Source of the DNA: Helicoverpa zea
Taxonomy: Eukaryota > Arthropoda > Insecta > Lepidoptera > Noctuidae
NCBI RefSeq assembly: GCF_022581195.2
Contig: NC_061463.1
Span: 1,240,001-1,304,000 of the forward strand
Reading direction: 5' to 3'
Length of the DNA: 64,000 nucleotides
Shown here: piece by piece, positions 24,704 through 36,470 of the stretch
How positions within the stretch are numbered: the stretch's first letter is position 1
How the letters are laid out: each line of letters opens with the position of its first letter
Made by a program: the position numbers and the translations under genes
The notes under the pieces: model-generated
What the model saw: only the letters and a program-made list of their open reading frames with translations
Told to the model about the DNA's origin: nothing
Database searches by the model: none

Positions 24704-24796
24704 ATGATGTTCCGAAAATCGATCTCAGTGGCGTGCACCTGGAGAGGCCTATGTCCAGCAGTGGACTGCTATAGGCTGATGGTGATGATGATGATG
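24704..24796 (+). mobile_element. RTE-type LINE, extremely 5'-truncated
   Basis: ATCTCAGTGGCGTGCACCTG to TAGGCTGATGGTGATGATG is the same 3' terminus as the copy at 50452-50891, ending in (GAT)n. The 11-bp duplication ATGTTAAATAC at 24693-24703 and 24797-24807 frames the insert, so this is a genuine 93-bp retrotransposition product. Confidence 0.8.
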
Positions 24797-24807
24797 ATGT
24801 TAAATAC

Positions 24808-27677
24808 CTTTATCAACTATTAATTTTGAACCCCCGATGACAAAATGACGAAATATGAACCTACCTTACAATGACTTTACCTTAATCAATAAGCAATGCA
24901 ATCTTAGGCCCGGTTTTATGTCGTCCAATTAAAATCGAATAAACTGGCACCTCCCATGTTGATATCAATAAGCAAACCCGTGAGAGATCCATTTGTATTT
25001 GTTTCTACCGCTGCGATTGGGACAAAGAGTAGACTAGCTACAGAAGCGGGATAAAATATATACCTTACATACATACCTTAACATTATTATTAACATCTGT
25101 AAAATACCTGAACGAGCGAATACATATTGAGTTTGAAAAAAAATAATCAATGCAAGTTTTCGGTTTTAGTTTATAAATTAAAATAACCATGGCAGTATTG
25201 TGAAAGTCCTTTTTTGAAGTTGGTTAAAAAGTTGGACAGTATCTTTAAGTGTTTTTAAAAGGTGTTAGAAAAACCAATATGACAGGAGGATGATGATGAT
25301 AATGGTAGCAAAAATATGTAAAACTATTATTTTTTGTTAATGAACTTGGAGTAGGCTGAGATTTGATATTGGTTCTCTCGAGAACCTCTAGTCTGCTTAT
25401 TAAATCTATAAATTAATTCATGTTTACAAGCAGTGTTTAACGACTTTGGACTACATTATAGCCCATAATGTTGGTGCATTTAGTAATTGACTAGCTATCA
25501 GAAATAGTCGTAATTGTGCCATCCTTGGATAGGAAAGTACCTACATACAGCAAAATTTGTGAGAGATAAGTTTGCTCAGAACACCAAACTTCATAATAAT
25601 ATTGTTAAGAACTGCAGTTGTATTTCATTGGACTAATGTTTTTCGTTGATTTTGCAGTACTTTTTATTTTTATTTTCGATACATAGAACAATGATTATTT
25701 TATTGATTTTTAAATCTAAATTACAGAATTGTGAACACGTGAACTTTTACTGAACAGATTGCCAAAATCACAAATATATTTTTGCGTTTTTGTATTGTGC
25801 CTTCTTGACCATCTACATGTTTGTTCAAATGATTGCGTATTACTAGTATGCCTGGGAATCAAATATCCAGCGGGGCCAATAAATTTGCAAAGAGCAATCG
25901 CTTCTGATATTAGCTATATGAGATATTTGCTGTTAGCCAATTACATGCTAGTTGATAAATATACGATATTCTGCGCATGAGCAAAAGAATTATATTTGGA
26001 TTATGAAATCGATTATTTATGTAGGACCACCAACATTTATTATTTTCTATATTTTAGAGGTTATAGGTACATAGCTACCTTTATATAATTATTGTTATAT
26101 ATTATCACTGTTCATGACATACATTGTCATTGACATACATAATTATGACAAACTGATAGCGTAGTTTTAGGAACAGGGCCCCATTTTTTCTTTCGGGTAC
26201 GGAACCCTATGATGCAAATTCACACCAACACAAAACAGACTCCACAATAAATTTGCAACCCAGCAAGACATTAAAAAATTCTTCATTACCATTACTAGAC
26301 TAGAGCCCTAAGAAGGTTAGCATACCAAGCTCACGACAAACTGGAGATCATAAATTGAAATCCGATATTGATATAAATAAAGGTAAATCCATACGTGACG
26401 ACGTGAACCGTCGCATGTGTGATAATATCGTAGCGGTTATCCGAGCCCTTATTTATTAGTGTTCATATTAATTGCAAATATGTTCACGATAGCTTATGTA
26501 CAGTCGACAGAATTCAAGACGAGTAGCTTCTTTATAGACTAAGTTATTTAGTTGTTTATTTGGTCAATTTTTATGCCTTAGGAAGGGTATTAGGGATTAA
26601 TACAATTTCGGCCGAAAATTTGAAGTCTTGTGCTTAAAACTCGAAATAAGGTTTAGGTTATCGTAGAAATGTAAATCTTTTTAATAAATCCTTACAAAAT
26701 TAAAGAATTTTTAATTTTATAAGTATAGGAAATTGAAGCAACATAGTAGCTTCGGGACAATGAAGAAATTACGGACGGACGAAATAGCTAGACTCTTTTC
26801 CTGTACCTAATCGATTTATTCGACCTTTTCCCGAAAATATGATCATTTTATTTTCTATTTCATAGGAAAAAAAGTTTTACGTCAATCTTACTGTATATTA
26901 AATCTTACTATATAGTCAATATAACTCCACTGTGTTGATAATTCTTGCATATAAATCGATCTCTTTTGTCACTAGTACTAGCAACTCCATGTATGTTGTT
27001 CCCAAACACATGTAGGTATTGAATATGTATGTTATCAGGGTCTAGGTTGGAGGTTGCTTGCTTTATATCCTTACGTGTGCTGATATGGATGTCGGATGAT
27101 CTGGTGATAGGTTTAGAGTATGTTGAAGACAGAAAAAATGGTGTTGAAGTTATGGGTTTCCTACTTTTACTACTCTTATTGCTTGGTTAGCAGAAAAATA
27201 TGAGTTTTGCTTACGAACAGAAGTTTTTGAAGATTATAATAATGATATAATATTTACGATATTTAACAATATACATAGTTACATGACATCAGCATATCTA
27301 ATTTATCAATTTGTCTCTATACTACCTGGGTATTTTTCCAAAATATTTAAGGGACATAACCCTTTCATTACTGCAAGGTCCTCCAACACAAAAGTGCCCA
27401 AACTGTACCAATTTTTTTACAAAACTTTTCCGCTACAAATAAAACTGCTCAGTTCTGTTAGCAAAACTATTCCGTGCTCATAGCATATAAACATTAGTCA
27501 CAGCGACTAACAATAGTCTTAAGTTACACGGAACATGGTTGAGTTGCATCTGCGTATAAAATAATTTGAATTAACGGGTTAAGATTGTAGGAAATATGGC
27601 TGGGAAATTGCGTTGAATTTGTTAGTTTTAAGTTTTGAAAGTAATGTGTATTTTTATTATTATTTTGTATGTCTCTA
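24808..27677. other. Gene-less; LINE tail and a repeat end inside
   Basis: At 25085-25140 lies the LINE 3' end ACATCTGTAAAATACCTGAA followed by GAATACATATTGAGTTTG, related to 16640-16745. At 26165-26207 the GTACGGAACCCTA end of the GGTTCCGTACC repeat occurs as a fragment. The rest shows nothing recognisable; open frames at 25759-25980 and 27283-27483 are not called. Confidence 0.5.
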
Positions 27678-27775
27678 CCAGACCTCGGGACTAAAGAGTC
27701 CCGGATTTTTGAGAGGCAAACGTGGGGCCGAAGCCAACACGCTGAAGCGCTTTTGAGACAACTTTAATGAAATGG
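27678..27775. mobile_element. Decayed dispersed repeat (probable LINE remnant)
   Basis: CCAGACCTCGGGACTAAAGA through GTGGGGCCGAAGCCAACACG and TTTTGAGACAACTTTAATG is GC-rich against its flanks and resembles a dispersed moth repeat as I recall it. No coding frame and no clear ends. Confidence 0.35.
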
Positions 27776-28733
27776 TGATTATTTTAAAATAGGTCTTAAT
27801 TGTGTATATTTTTTTGGCAAACATGGTGAATCTTCTGTTTGATTTTGCCATTTCGAGACTTGCAAATCATATCAATTGTACCAAGAATAAATTGGTTATT
27901 AACGACTTCCTATTCATATATTTAACTACATACTTCGCTTTTTCATTTAGACAATACAACAAAGTTTCTCCAACCATTAAAACTGCCAACAAAAGCTGTT
28001 AACCCAATAAATAACCACGAAAAATATAATTGGTTGAAAAACGAAATATTCTTTAAAAAGTTCGTTTTAATCAAAACATTGGTGCGACACCTTATGCGGA
28101 TAATTGTAGGCAAATTGCCCGATGGTTTAACGAGGCGGGAGAGGACACTTTTTATTGCGCATCTTCCTTGTAGGCTGCATTCACACGGTATCGTAACAAT
28201 GTGTCAATAATAAATCAATTGTTGAAGGATATAAAGTATTTGGATTAAGTATGTTTGGTTTAGAAAAGGTTTACAAGTGAAACTGATGAAAAAAATTTGC
28301 ATTGACTACCTATATAGTACTGTTATGACGGTTGTATTTAGAATTTGTATTTGGAAACGATCAATCGACGATTTGAGTAGTTTTGTGGTGTGTAGTTATA
28401 ATTCAAAGTTAAATCAATAGTTCCAGTATATGTTTTTTTCTACAGAAAAGATATGAGTAGATTTTAGTCCCCTATAAAATAGGTCTTTATGACTATATCT
28501 ATACTTCGTCAGTAATTTTGATATTACTATTGGTACACTTCTATCTGAGTGGCAGCCACTTTTTATCTTCTCCTTCACATTTTTGTAGGTGTCAAAGTAT
28601 GCAAAATATTTCGAGTCCCATTACGGTATCATGTGATGTGCTTATTATCTTATTTAATGATAATAAGGCAGTTATTAATTCTGTACACGTTGATTTTCTA
28701 CTGATTGTTTCGTTCCAAGAGTATCATTTTTAG
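27776..28733. other. No gene seen
   Basis: AT-rich. Open frames at 27802-28002 and 28518-28733 are short, hydrophobic by composition, and not recognised. Confidence 0.4.
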
Positions 28734-29040
28734 GGTTCCGTACCCAAAGGGTAAACAGGGACCCTATTGTTCTCGCTCCTCTGTCCGTCCGTCCGTCCGT
28801 CCGTCTGTCACCAGGCTGTATCTCATGAACCGTGATAGTTAGAGAGTTGAACATTTCACAGATGATGTATTTCTGTTGCCGCTATAACAACAAATACTGA
28901 AAACTAGAATAAAATAAATATTTCGGGGGAGCTCCCATACTCATTTTTGCTCGATATCTATAATGTATGTATATAGAATAATAATTTGGATGGTACGGAA
29001 CCCTACGTGCGCGAGTCCGACTCGCACTTGGCCGGTTTTT
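28734..29040 (+). mobile_element. GGTTCCGTACC lepidopteran repeat
   Basis: It starts AGGGTTCCGTACCCAAAGGG and contains a (TCCG)n run at 28786-28805 and CTGTATCTCATGAACCGTGA. It ends GGTACGGAACCCTACGTGCG, GAGTCCGACTCGCACTTGGC, CGG. The GGTTCCGTAC motif near the left end and GTACGGAACC near the right are inverted. The same termini, reversed, bound the long element at 60836-63014. The element type (SINE-like or DNA) is not resolved here. Confidence 0.75.
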
Positions 29041-30906
29041 AAGTTAACATTTTAATGTTTTCTACGCGCCGCAAAGGAGGGTAATTTTATTAATGCTTTC
29101 TATAGTAAACACGAAGTAATAAAACCAAAATATAATAAAAACAAAAAACTATTTTTTTGAGATTTGAGTTTGTTCCATTAGATCAAATACTATTATTTAA
29201 AATCACCAAAAGCTCCACCTGAAACACCAAAGACATCGAATATTAACAAAATTATTATAACACACAAGAAATCGAAATTACTTGCAGTATTTTCTCGGTA
29301 ATCCAAACTTATAATACGTACATTCGCAATTGAGTCCCTTAGCGGAACGTAATACGAGTAATGAAGGTTTGTACGCACAAAATTGTATGTTAAAATAATA
29401 AATTTCCCGCGAACTACCACGTCTGGTACGATTATGACACTTAATTGAAAAATTCGGTTATCGAAGATCTGTTTTAAGTGCTTTCGTAGAAAATCCCGAG
29501 CGGTAACAAGCGAGGGTTGACATTTCAAGTTTTTTTTTCGTCGACCAAGGAGGTTGCTGTCTATACAGCCTTATTTTTTCTGACCTGCCTTTTTTAGCCT
29601 AATTTAAGGTCATGCCTATGTCATAATCAGTTATTCCAAAAATACATATTGGATCGAAGTATAATAATTTTTAAGAATTTATGTATAAAACAACCAAACC
29701 AATATCAATTTTTGCCAAGAATATAAAAAATGTCTGTATATTTTTTCAGGTTACCGTTAAAATTTTATCATATTATAAGCAAATAATTACACTTTAACAT
29801 TTTCACTTACCACGTCAAACTCTCACCAATAAATAAAAAACATGGCCGCCAGCCCTGACATGAAACCATCCTGTCTAAGTAATGGCCCTCGAATACCCCC
29901 TTTTAGTGGTCAGTGTAAACAAGAAAATTGATTTTGAAAGAACCTACGTGAGTTAATATCTACCTCGCAAGTTCACAGAAACATTTATTTCAGTTAAGAC
30001 CGTAGGCTGTATGAGTTGATTCCTTGGGACAGGAGAGCTGCAATTAAAAAAAAATACGCCTCGAAGTACCGCCATGTTTCACAAAAAAGAAATGTCAAAA
30101 CTGGTATTTTGAATTTCGAAGAACTTTTTTTTTGGTTGCTAGTGATTTTGTTGATGTTCTCACAAAATATATTTTTTAATAATTTTAATAAAGAAAGGGT
30201 ATATAGGAAATCTATGGTAAACCTGGCAGATTTCATGTCAAAAGTGAATAGGATTCTTTTAGGCGAGCGTGCTCCATCTTTGGTCATAATATGTATGGCT
30301 TCTTACTAAAAATTATACCTAATGCGAAAGCTTCCTTTACTTTCTCGAGAATAGCTGACACTCCCGAATATGTTGTAGGTATTGATTACTAATTGTGTCA
30401 TTTCATGATTACCCGAGAGTCTGTAGTATATATGTTTTTTTTTTTTATAATTTGTTATGTAAATGTGATATTATCTTCACTTTCTCCTAAAATATTTCAT
30501 TGATATACCGTACCGTACCTTACACGCGAACCTTACACAACAACACAGGTATCGATACCTATCATTTATATAAATGAGATCGATATTTTAATCGGAACCA
30601 ACTCGACAGCTCATTTTGTAGTCGATTTTAGGGCTCGAGTGTTTTGGATGTTCATATTGTGATACTGGAATATTATAAGGGTCAATTATATTCTGATACG
30701 TAATACACCATCAGTTACATTACATAAATAAAATTTTGCAGTAGAATTGTTATAAGACTGGCATTTAGCCGTGGCTTAGCTCTGAATTCTACACATTGAT
30801 AATTTACCTTTGCTTATACAGAATGATAATCTGCCTCGCCTTATACGATAGCCCTTTTTTAAAGGGATTTAAATGTATATGTTACAGCCAAAGTAAAATC
30901 TCCGCT
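29041..30906. other. No gene called; two unexplained open frames
   Basis: A minus-strand open frame at 29193-29528 (111 codons, TTG start in the longest version) is somewhat GC-richer than its flanks but has a hydrophobic AT-rich tail and no known motif. At 29994-30309 both strands are open for 97 codons, a sign of chance. Neither is supported as a gene. Confidence 0.35.
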
Positions 30907-31345
30907 CCTCTAATAATCGTCTTCTTCATTGCCCTGCTCACCGTTCAGATATTGTTCACTCTTCCTTCTTTGTGAAATCTATTCTTCTCTGGAATGAGTT
31001 ACCTCTTGAGATCAGGATGGTTAACAGTCGTTATACATTCAAAAAGAAATTACGCGACCACATCCACAGGAAATTGGCAGGGTCGCTACCGTAGATTATT
31101 ATTTTTCTTTTTTAATTATCTTGTCTCTCCTGGCAATTGTAATATGTATGTATGTATAGTATGTTTATTTATAATATATATTAGTATTTTATTTTATTTT
31201 ACACTAAATATCATAATATAACCTTTGTACCTACCACTGCTATTTCTCCACCACCCAAAGGTAGACTGGTAGAAAACGCCTAAGGCGTTAAGTCCGCCCT
31301 TGTACAAAATGTGCAGAAGCATTAAATAAATAAATAATAAATAAA
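30907..31345 (+). mobile_element. LINE 3' end with RT C-terminus
   Basis: The frame ending at the TAG near 31094 encodes RLLHCPAHRSDIV, then SSFFVKSILLWNELPLEIR, then TFKKKLRDHIHRKL. The W-N-x-L-P-x-x-I-R...F-K-x-x-L pattern is the conserved C-terminus of many CR1/Jockey-group LINE reverse transcriptases. A 3' UTR follows with CCCAAAGGTAGACTGGTAGA and a (AAATAAAT)n tail at about 31322-31345. The related 3' end at 63255-63402 shares the AAAGGTtGtCTGG element. The copy is 5'-truncated; the RT palm is missing. Confidence 0.75.
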
Positions 31346-31599
31346 TAATAAGTCTGCATATTATACATATTATCTAGCTATTATTTATATCTACTCAATT
31401 TGGATAAAGTGATAATTGACACAGAATTAAGCACATTAACTAGCAATTTTATATAATATCTCCATAGACTTAGATAATGTAATAAAACAAGTAGGTAAAG
31501 ATTATTATTTCATGTTAACTAACTAAAGTGTCTGGTAGCTGGCCTTAATATAATTCAAAAGAGGCTAGTTAGCACAGTGCAGGGCACCCCATAATAGTA

Positions 31600-32115
31600 G
31601 CGAAAAGTCCCCTCTTTGAGGTGTGGCTCGGGCCACTATATGGACGACCCGGAGGACACGGTGAACCTCATAGTCCTGGTGTGCCCTGCCTGGGAAGGGC
31701 ACCGCCGTGTCCTCGTCGAGGCAATAGGCAACGGTGACCTCTCGTGCTCGGCCCTGGTTCAAGCCATGGTCCGGGTGAGAGGCAATGGGATGCCGTCGTC
31801 TCATGCAGACTCTAGAGAAGTTCACACCTCTCATCCCACCTGCTGGCATGGACGTAGAAGACACCACGGGCGCCGGGTGTCGAGCGACGTCTTCCGGTCA
31901 TCGTAGGCTTGGGTCTGTGGGCGGTGAGTTTCGGTTGGCTCATCGTCCTTCCGTCTCTTAGAAGACACGGGCCCGTCTTGGTAGCGCGCTTTGTTCCACG
32001 CGCTCAAGAGATTCAGCAAACCCCAGTGGGTTTAAGTCACTAACAGTCTCACACTCCTTCACGCTGCTAAACCACAGAGCGGGAGGAATCATTTGATGTT
32101 TTATCATAAAAAAGA
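31600..32115 (+). mobile_element. R1-like LINE 3' end
   Basis: The GC-rich segment encodes HYMDDPEDTVNLIVLVCPAW, then EGHRRVLVEAIGNGDLS. This matches the C-terminal zinc-knuckle-like region (D-T...H/V-C-P-A-W...R..L) of R1-clade LINEs. The frame decays after about 31800. The 3' part has CCAGTGGGTTTAAGTCACTA and CACAGAGCGGGAGGAATCAT, then TTTGATG and an A-rich end, similar in type to the LINE tail at 58045-58240. The minus-strand open frame at 31565-31867 is a shadow of GC-rich composition. Confidence 0.65.
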
Positions 32116-32710
32116 CGACAATAACTTAAACCGTTTTTAAGAATTAGTCAGTACCAAGTTGGTTATACCTACCATATTTGTTACTTTGGCTAACTTTGAC
32201 CAGCTATTATGAATAATATCCAGATAAAGTAATTAATTTATCACATTGTCAAGTTAATTTGGGTAGTATATATAATGACCAGTGATTATGTATAACATAT
32301 ATTTAATCACTATGGCTGTAACATATACATTACAAATACTTCGTCGCTTATCAATGCAATGGGTGATACGAGACTCTTTACTATATAATATGATATTGAT
32401 AGCCAAAAACTTCTTGCAAACTATTCCTCTAACTTTCATAGCATCTAATACCCTAATCAGAACAAACCCAATCTCACACCGAAAGCTATTAATCTATAAA
32501 ATTGAATAAATCGCATTTAATCGCACGATACCGATCGCGACGCCTCGCGGACCACCGGCAGTGGCCAACTAAAATATTATAAAATGACAAATGAAAAATT
32601 GTTGCGTAATAATTGGCTGGTAAACTTTTTTTGTGGAAGAGCCGTGTTCCATTTTTGAATGGGTATTGAGTGAGAATGCTTTTGAAATATTAGGGTATCA
32701 AAGAGTTTCT
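32116..32710. other. No gene seen
   Basis: AT-rich, with open frames on both strands at 32254-32509 that overlap each other and are not called. A short GC-rich patch lies near 32530-32565. Confidence 0.4.
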
Positions 32711-33794
32711 AATGAGGGTTTTCTAAAATGGCGTCCACGAGGTGGCAGCACCGAGTCGTCAGGTCCAGGTAACTGTCAAAGTGCTTATCTTTACTATGAA
32801 TAGTGAACGATTTTAGTGTTTTTTTTTTATTTTATAATTAAAGCACTGCATTATTGTTTTACTATTGAGGTTGAGTAAATAAAAAAAACTAAATCATATT
32901 GTGTTAACAAAGGACAATGGGCGATTCCGGTCCAAATGTTCACCACGAACGAGACCTATATGGCTAGATAGCACGTTAAATATAGAACATTTTTTGCTAT
33001 GAAAGTAAAAAAAAATATAATGCCAGAAAAAAGTTATAGCAAAATCAAATAAAACATTTTAAAGATTTTTTCAATTTCATTTTTTCAATTACTTTTCGTG
33101 ATGTTCGATTTTCGTACTTTCTGTAAGTTCTGACAAAATAGAATTGTTAATTATTAGAGAGAAGACACCACCAGTTACATCGAACTTTCTTAGATCCAGG
33201 CACCGCTCAGTATATCAAGCACTTCTGGCGCTACTCAATTGGTTAGTGATTCGTACATCCATCGGGCAAAAAAATATGGGCTGTTTATATGCAAATGTGT
33301 CTTTCTTACATCTCATCTTAGTTTTAGATCAAATGCGGAAATGGAAGTAGAATAAAAAAAAATAAAAATAATGATAACATACAAAAACTACCGAAAATTA
33401 AGAATACATTTTTGGCTATAACTTTTTTTTGGCATTGTTTTTTTTTTACTTTCTTAGTAAAAGTTACTCTAAAATAAGTGGACTATTTAATTATATAGGT
33501 CTCGTTCGTGTTGGACATTTGGACCAAACTTCATACATTCTTGCCCAATCTCCTTTTTCAACAAGCTTTTCCTTAGTACCAGTGACTTTTGCACCCTCTC
33601 TCTTAGCTCAATTTTTAGTTCGGAAACCTTATTCTGACCGTAGTCCATAATAAAATCAATAACACTTCCAATATAACAGAATTTCAATAAACAATAAGTT
33701 CGGACCCTACAATTCCATACTATTTGACAGCTGTTTGGACCTGACGCATACGAAGCGCCGCCTGGCGGCAGAAAAAGTATCAAAAACCCTCATT
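32711..33794. mobile_element. Inverted-repeat element with SAP-like coding remnant
   Basis: The ends are inverted (AATGAGGGTTTT at 32711; AAAACCCTCATT at 33783-33794). Both arms carry TCAGGTCCA...CTGTCAAA. Stronger inverted similarity joins about 32930-33040 and 33415-33530. Both arms encode GPNVxHERDLY followed by a stop, one on each strand. On the minus strand from 33648 the right arm reads MDYGQNKVSELKIELRER, then after a frame change AKVTGTKEKLVEK. Together these fit the SAP DNA-binding motif (SELK.eLrerg.kvtGtKe.Lve). The remnant is broken by at least one frameshift. Transposase superfamily and target duplication unknown. Confidence 0.6.
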
Positions 33795-34993
33795 GAGAGA
33801 AAAAATGACGAAAGGAATTCAATGTTCTACTATCTTGTTGTCTTTCTTAAGAAACTGGACATTTGTTGGCTATAAGTGTTGGTATAGATGTTGTACTCAA
33901 AATATAGACAATGATGAATTAAATCAATTTAAAACCGTTCGATTTTATACAGCTTTTCGTACAGCTGTAAGCAAAAGTGTAAAAAAAGACATATTCTCAT
34001 CTCATAAAGAAGACTGAAAATAAACTGAAGCAAAGTCACTTCCTTCATTTCTAGCTAGAATCAATCTTAGCCAAACAATGGGCACTTTGAGTGGACTCAT
34101 TAAAAACACTGCTACAAATCAAGGGTGTTGGATGTCCAATAATTTCTTTGGACGATGACTGTAAGGCCCAATTATAATGAAAACAATCATATCATTAAGG
34201 GACTCAGGTCTGTCCATAAAATTGTTGGCCTTAACAATTGGAATATTGGGCTGATCACTGAAATAATGGATGCGGCAAAACGACATAACTGCTTAGCCTT
34301 TTACAATTGCGTAGGGCTCAACTTACGACGAGCAGGCTACAGCAAGGCCCAGTAATTTGCCTATACCTACCTACTTGACTACATCATCTTCTTTGGTAAA
34401 AACATCTATCAGACTTTTGTATTCTAACTACCTGTAGTAAAAAAATGTGTGTTAATTACAATCGTAAATTATTAGCTTAGATAATGTATTATTATCTATT
34501 ATATTATTACGGACAAGCACATGTCACAGACTGACCAATCGCCGATTATTCATTTATCAATCGACCACTGTCACTCTGCCATAACCGTTGACATTTGTTG
34601 TCAACTTCCAGCTCACAATACCTTCTCCAAAAAGCACACTCCCCAACCCAACTCCTTAACACCTTAATGGACAATTATGCATTGTGTGTTTAGAAGCGGT
34701 CCACCGGTAGATTTAGACTGATAGGCTAGGCTCGTTACGTTTCTGAGCTATTGAGGCCCATACATACATACCTGCACGCATGCAAATGCGACCACCAATG
34801 GATTTATGTTGCTGGCGATGTTAGATTAGTTCTAAATATATGATTTTGTGAGACGATTGATGGGGGTTGTAACGAGTTAATGAGTTGTGGTGATTTTTCA
34901 GAACTAAACATACTGGGTACGTCAGAATTGAGTTTTTTAAGGGTACATAGGTTTTTATTTAGGGGTATTATTTTGTCATTTATGGTAAGTTAA
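33795..34993. other. Gene-less; weak coding-like frame at 34155-34355
   Basis: The plus frame at 34155-34355 (66 codons) includes ITEIMDAAKRHNCLAFYNC, which reads more like protein than most chance frames here, but I recognise no family and no splice context. A second frame at 33793-34017 is also unplaced. Neither is called as a gene. Confidence 0.35.
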
Positions 34994-35140
34994 ATTTTAC
35001 CCGCGTCCCGAGGGAACTACATCGCGTACCTGGATAAAGCGTTTCTCTATGCAAGACAAGTTGAAAGACTTGATATGGGCCGAGATAAGAGCGTTTAAAC
35101 AATCAAAATAAACTCTTCAGCTTTACAATACTAGTATGGA
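34994..35140 (-). mobile_element. Helitron-like (Lep1-type) fragment
   Basis: ACCCGCGTCCCGAGGGAACT and TACCTGGATAAAG at the left, and CTTTACAATACTAGTATGGA followed by T at the right, match the ends of the family seen at 46730-46908 and 36288-36470. The CTAG end is missing. Orientation is given by the TCCATACTAGTATTG 5' end on the minus strand. Confidence 0.5.
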
Positions 35141-36287
35141 TTTAAGAAATATATGCTATATCCAAGAATAACACAGAATTTCACAAAACACACAGAAATT
35201 GTCACTCTAAACTGGGACTTCACGAAACCACCAATCCACACTCAATACATATTCAATTTAAACGATTTTAACAATCGATCGTGACCCACCGAGATCTCGA
35301 TATCTCGCCGTATTTATGAATAAATCGGCAGTAGAACGGATCATAGCTCATAAACGGCGTCAGTGAGGAATAGATAAATATCTGGGAATTTTACTGTTTC
35401 ACGTTTCGTTTGTTTCTCACGGTTCTGTCTTATTGACATTGTGGACGAGATGCGGGTAAAGTTTGGTGTCCCAAAGACTATAAGACATGTTTAAGGAATG
35501 TCTACTTACTAGTAAAATTAAAATATCAATGTATGTAAACTATTATATCTGGTCTGTACTAGTATATCTGGTCTTTGTAGCCTTGATAGGACAGCACAAC
35601 TGAGAAGATTGTATTCTAATCAAAATGTACCTGTATGTGTGTGTATTATCGGATTTACATATTAACTAACAACTCATATTACTAGAAAAATTATGACAGT
35701 AGGTTTACCATCAAAATCTAGTAGCATAAGCATAGGTTTTGCTTGATTTGAAAATCCAATGTAATGCGTTGATCAACATAGGATGACACGAGAGCTTTGA
35801 CAATACCTACTGCAATTTAGATGATTTAATTTTAAAATTTTAGATTATTTTTATTTATAAAAAAAAATGTTTATTCCGTTTCCGGAAAAAACACCAGTAA
35901 TCGAAAAGGATTTAAACATATTGCCAAAAAAACTTTTACAATATTTCAAAAATATCACCCGACCTTACAAAATCTAGATAACCAAAAAATTTACCCGAAC
36001 AAAAAATTGAGCCATAACAATAAACTACGTGAACATCGTTGTCTTACCATTTAGACACTCATTATGGCAGTCAACGACAACATTATGCTGGTCTGACCTC
36101 TGCCGTACAATCGCTCTGAACAATCGCAGTTAATACGCGAAATACATAAATTCTTGTTAAAAAGTATTGGGGAGATTGATCTCGTGGTTAACGTGGATGG
36201 CTGATGTGAAATTTTGGTGTTTTCCTTAAAATTTTGTAGGTTTAACAATAGCTCTTTTGAAAGGCATTAATTTTACTAGTTTACTAC
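35141..36287. other. No gene seen
   Basis: AT-rich. No repeat ends or coding signal recognised. Confidence 0.4.
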
Positions 36288-36470
36288 CTAGCTATAGCCT
36301 GTAGTTTCATCTACGTCTAGTGATAACTAATCCGCGCACTCTACTAAAGATATAATTATTTAGCCTTCCTCCATAAAAGGGCGGTCTAACACAGTTATAA
36401 CAAAATGCTCCAATAGGTCCTGAAATTAGCGCATTCAAACAATCTCTTCATCTTTATAATTTATAGAAGA
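36288..36470 (-). mobile_element. Helitron-like (Lep1-type) copy, decayed
   Basis: It starts CTAGCTATAGCCTG at 36288. It contains CCTCCATAAAAGGGCGGTCT and AGGTCCTGAAATTAGCGC, and ends CATCTTTATAATTTATAGAA. The order and wording match the lepidopteran short Helitron-like family. Internal identity is moderate. Confidence 0.5.

Noticed and set aside
29193..29528. 111-codon minus-strand open frame
   Set aside because: Needs a TTG start for full length and has no known motif. The signal is too weak for a gene call.
29994..30309. Open frames of 97 codons on both strands at the same place
   Set aside because: Overlapping antisense frames of equal length indicate composition, not coding.
31565..31906. 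Long frames on both strands in GC-rich DNA
   Set aside because: The plus strand is a decayed R1-like LINE end; the minus frame is its shadow. Neither is a host gene.
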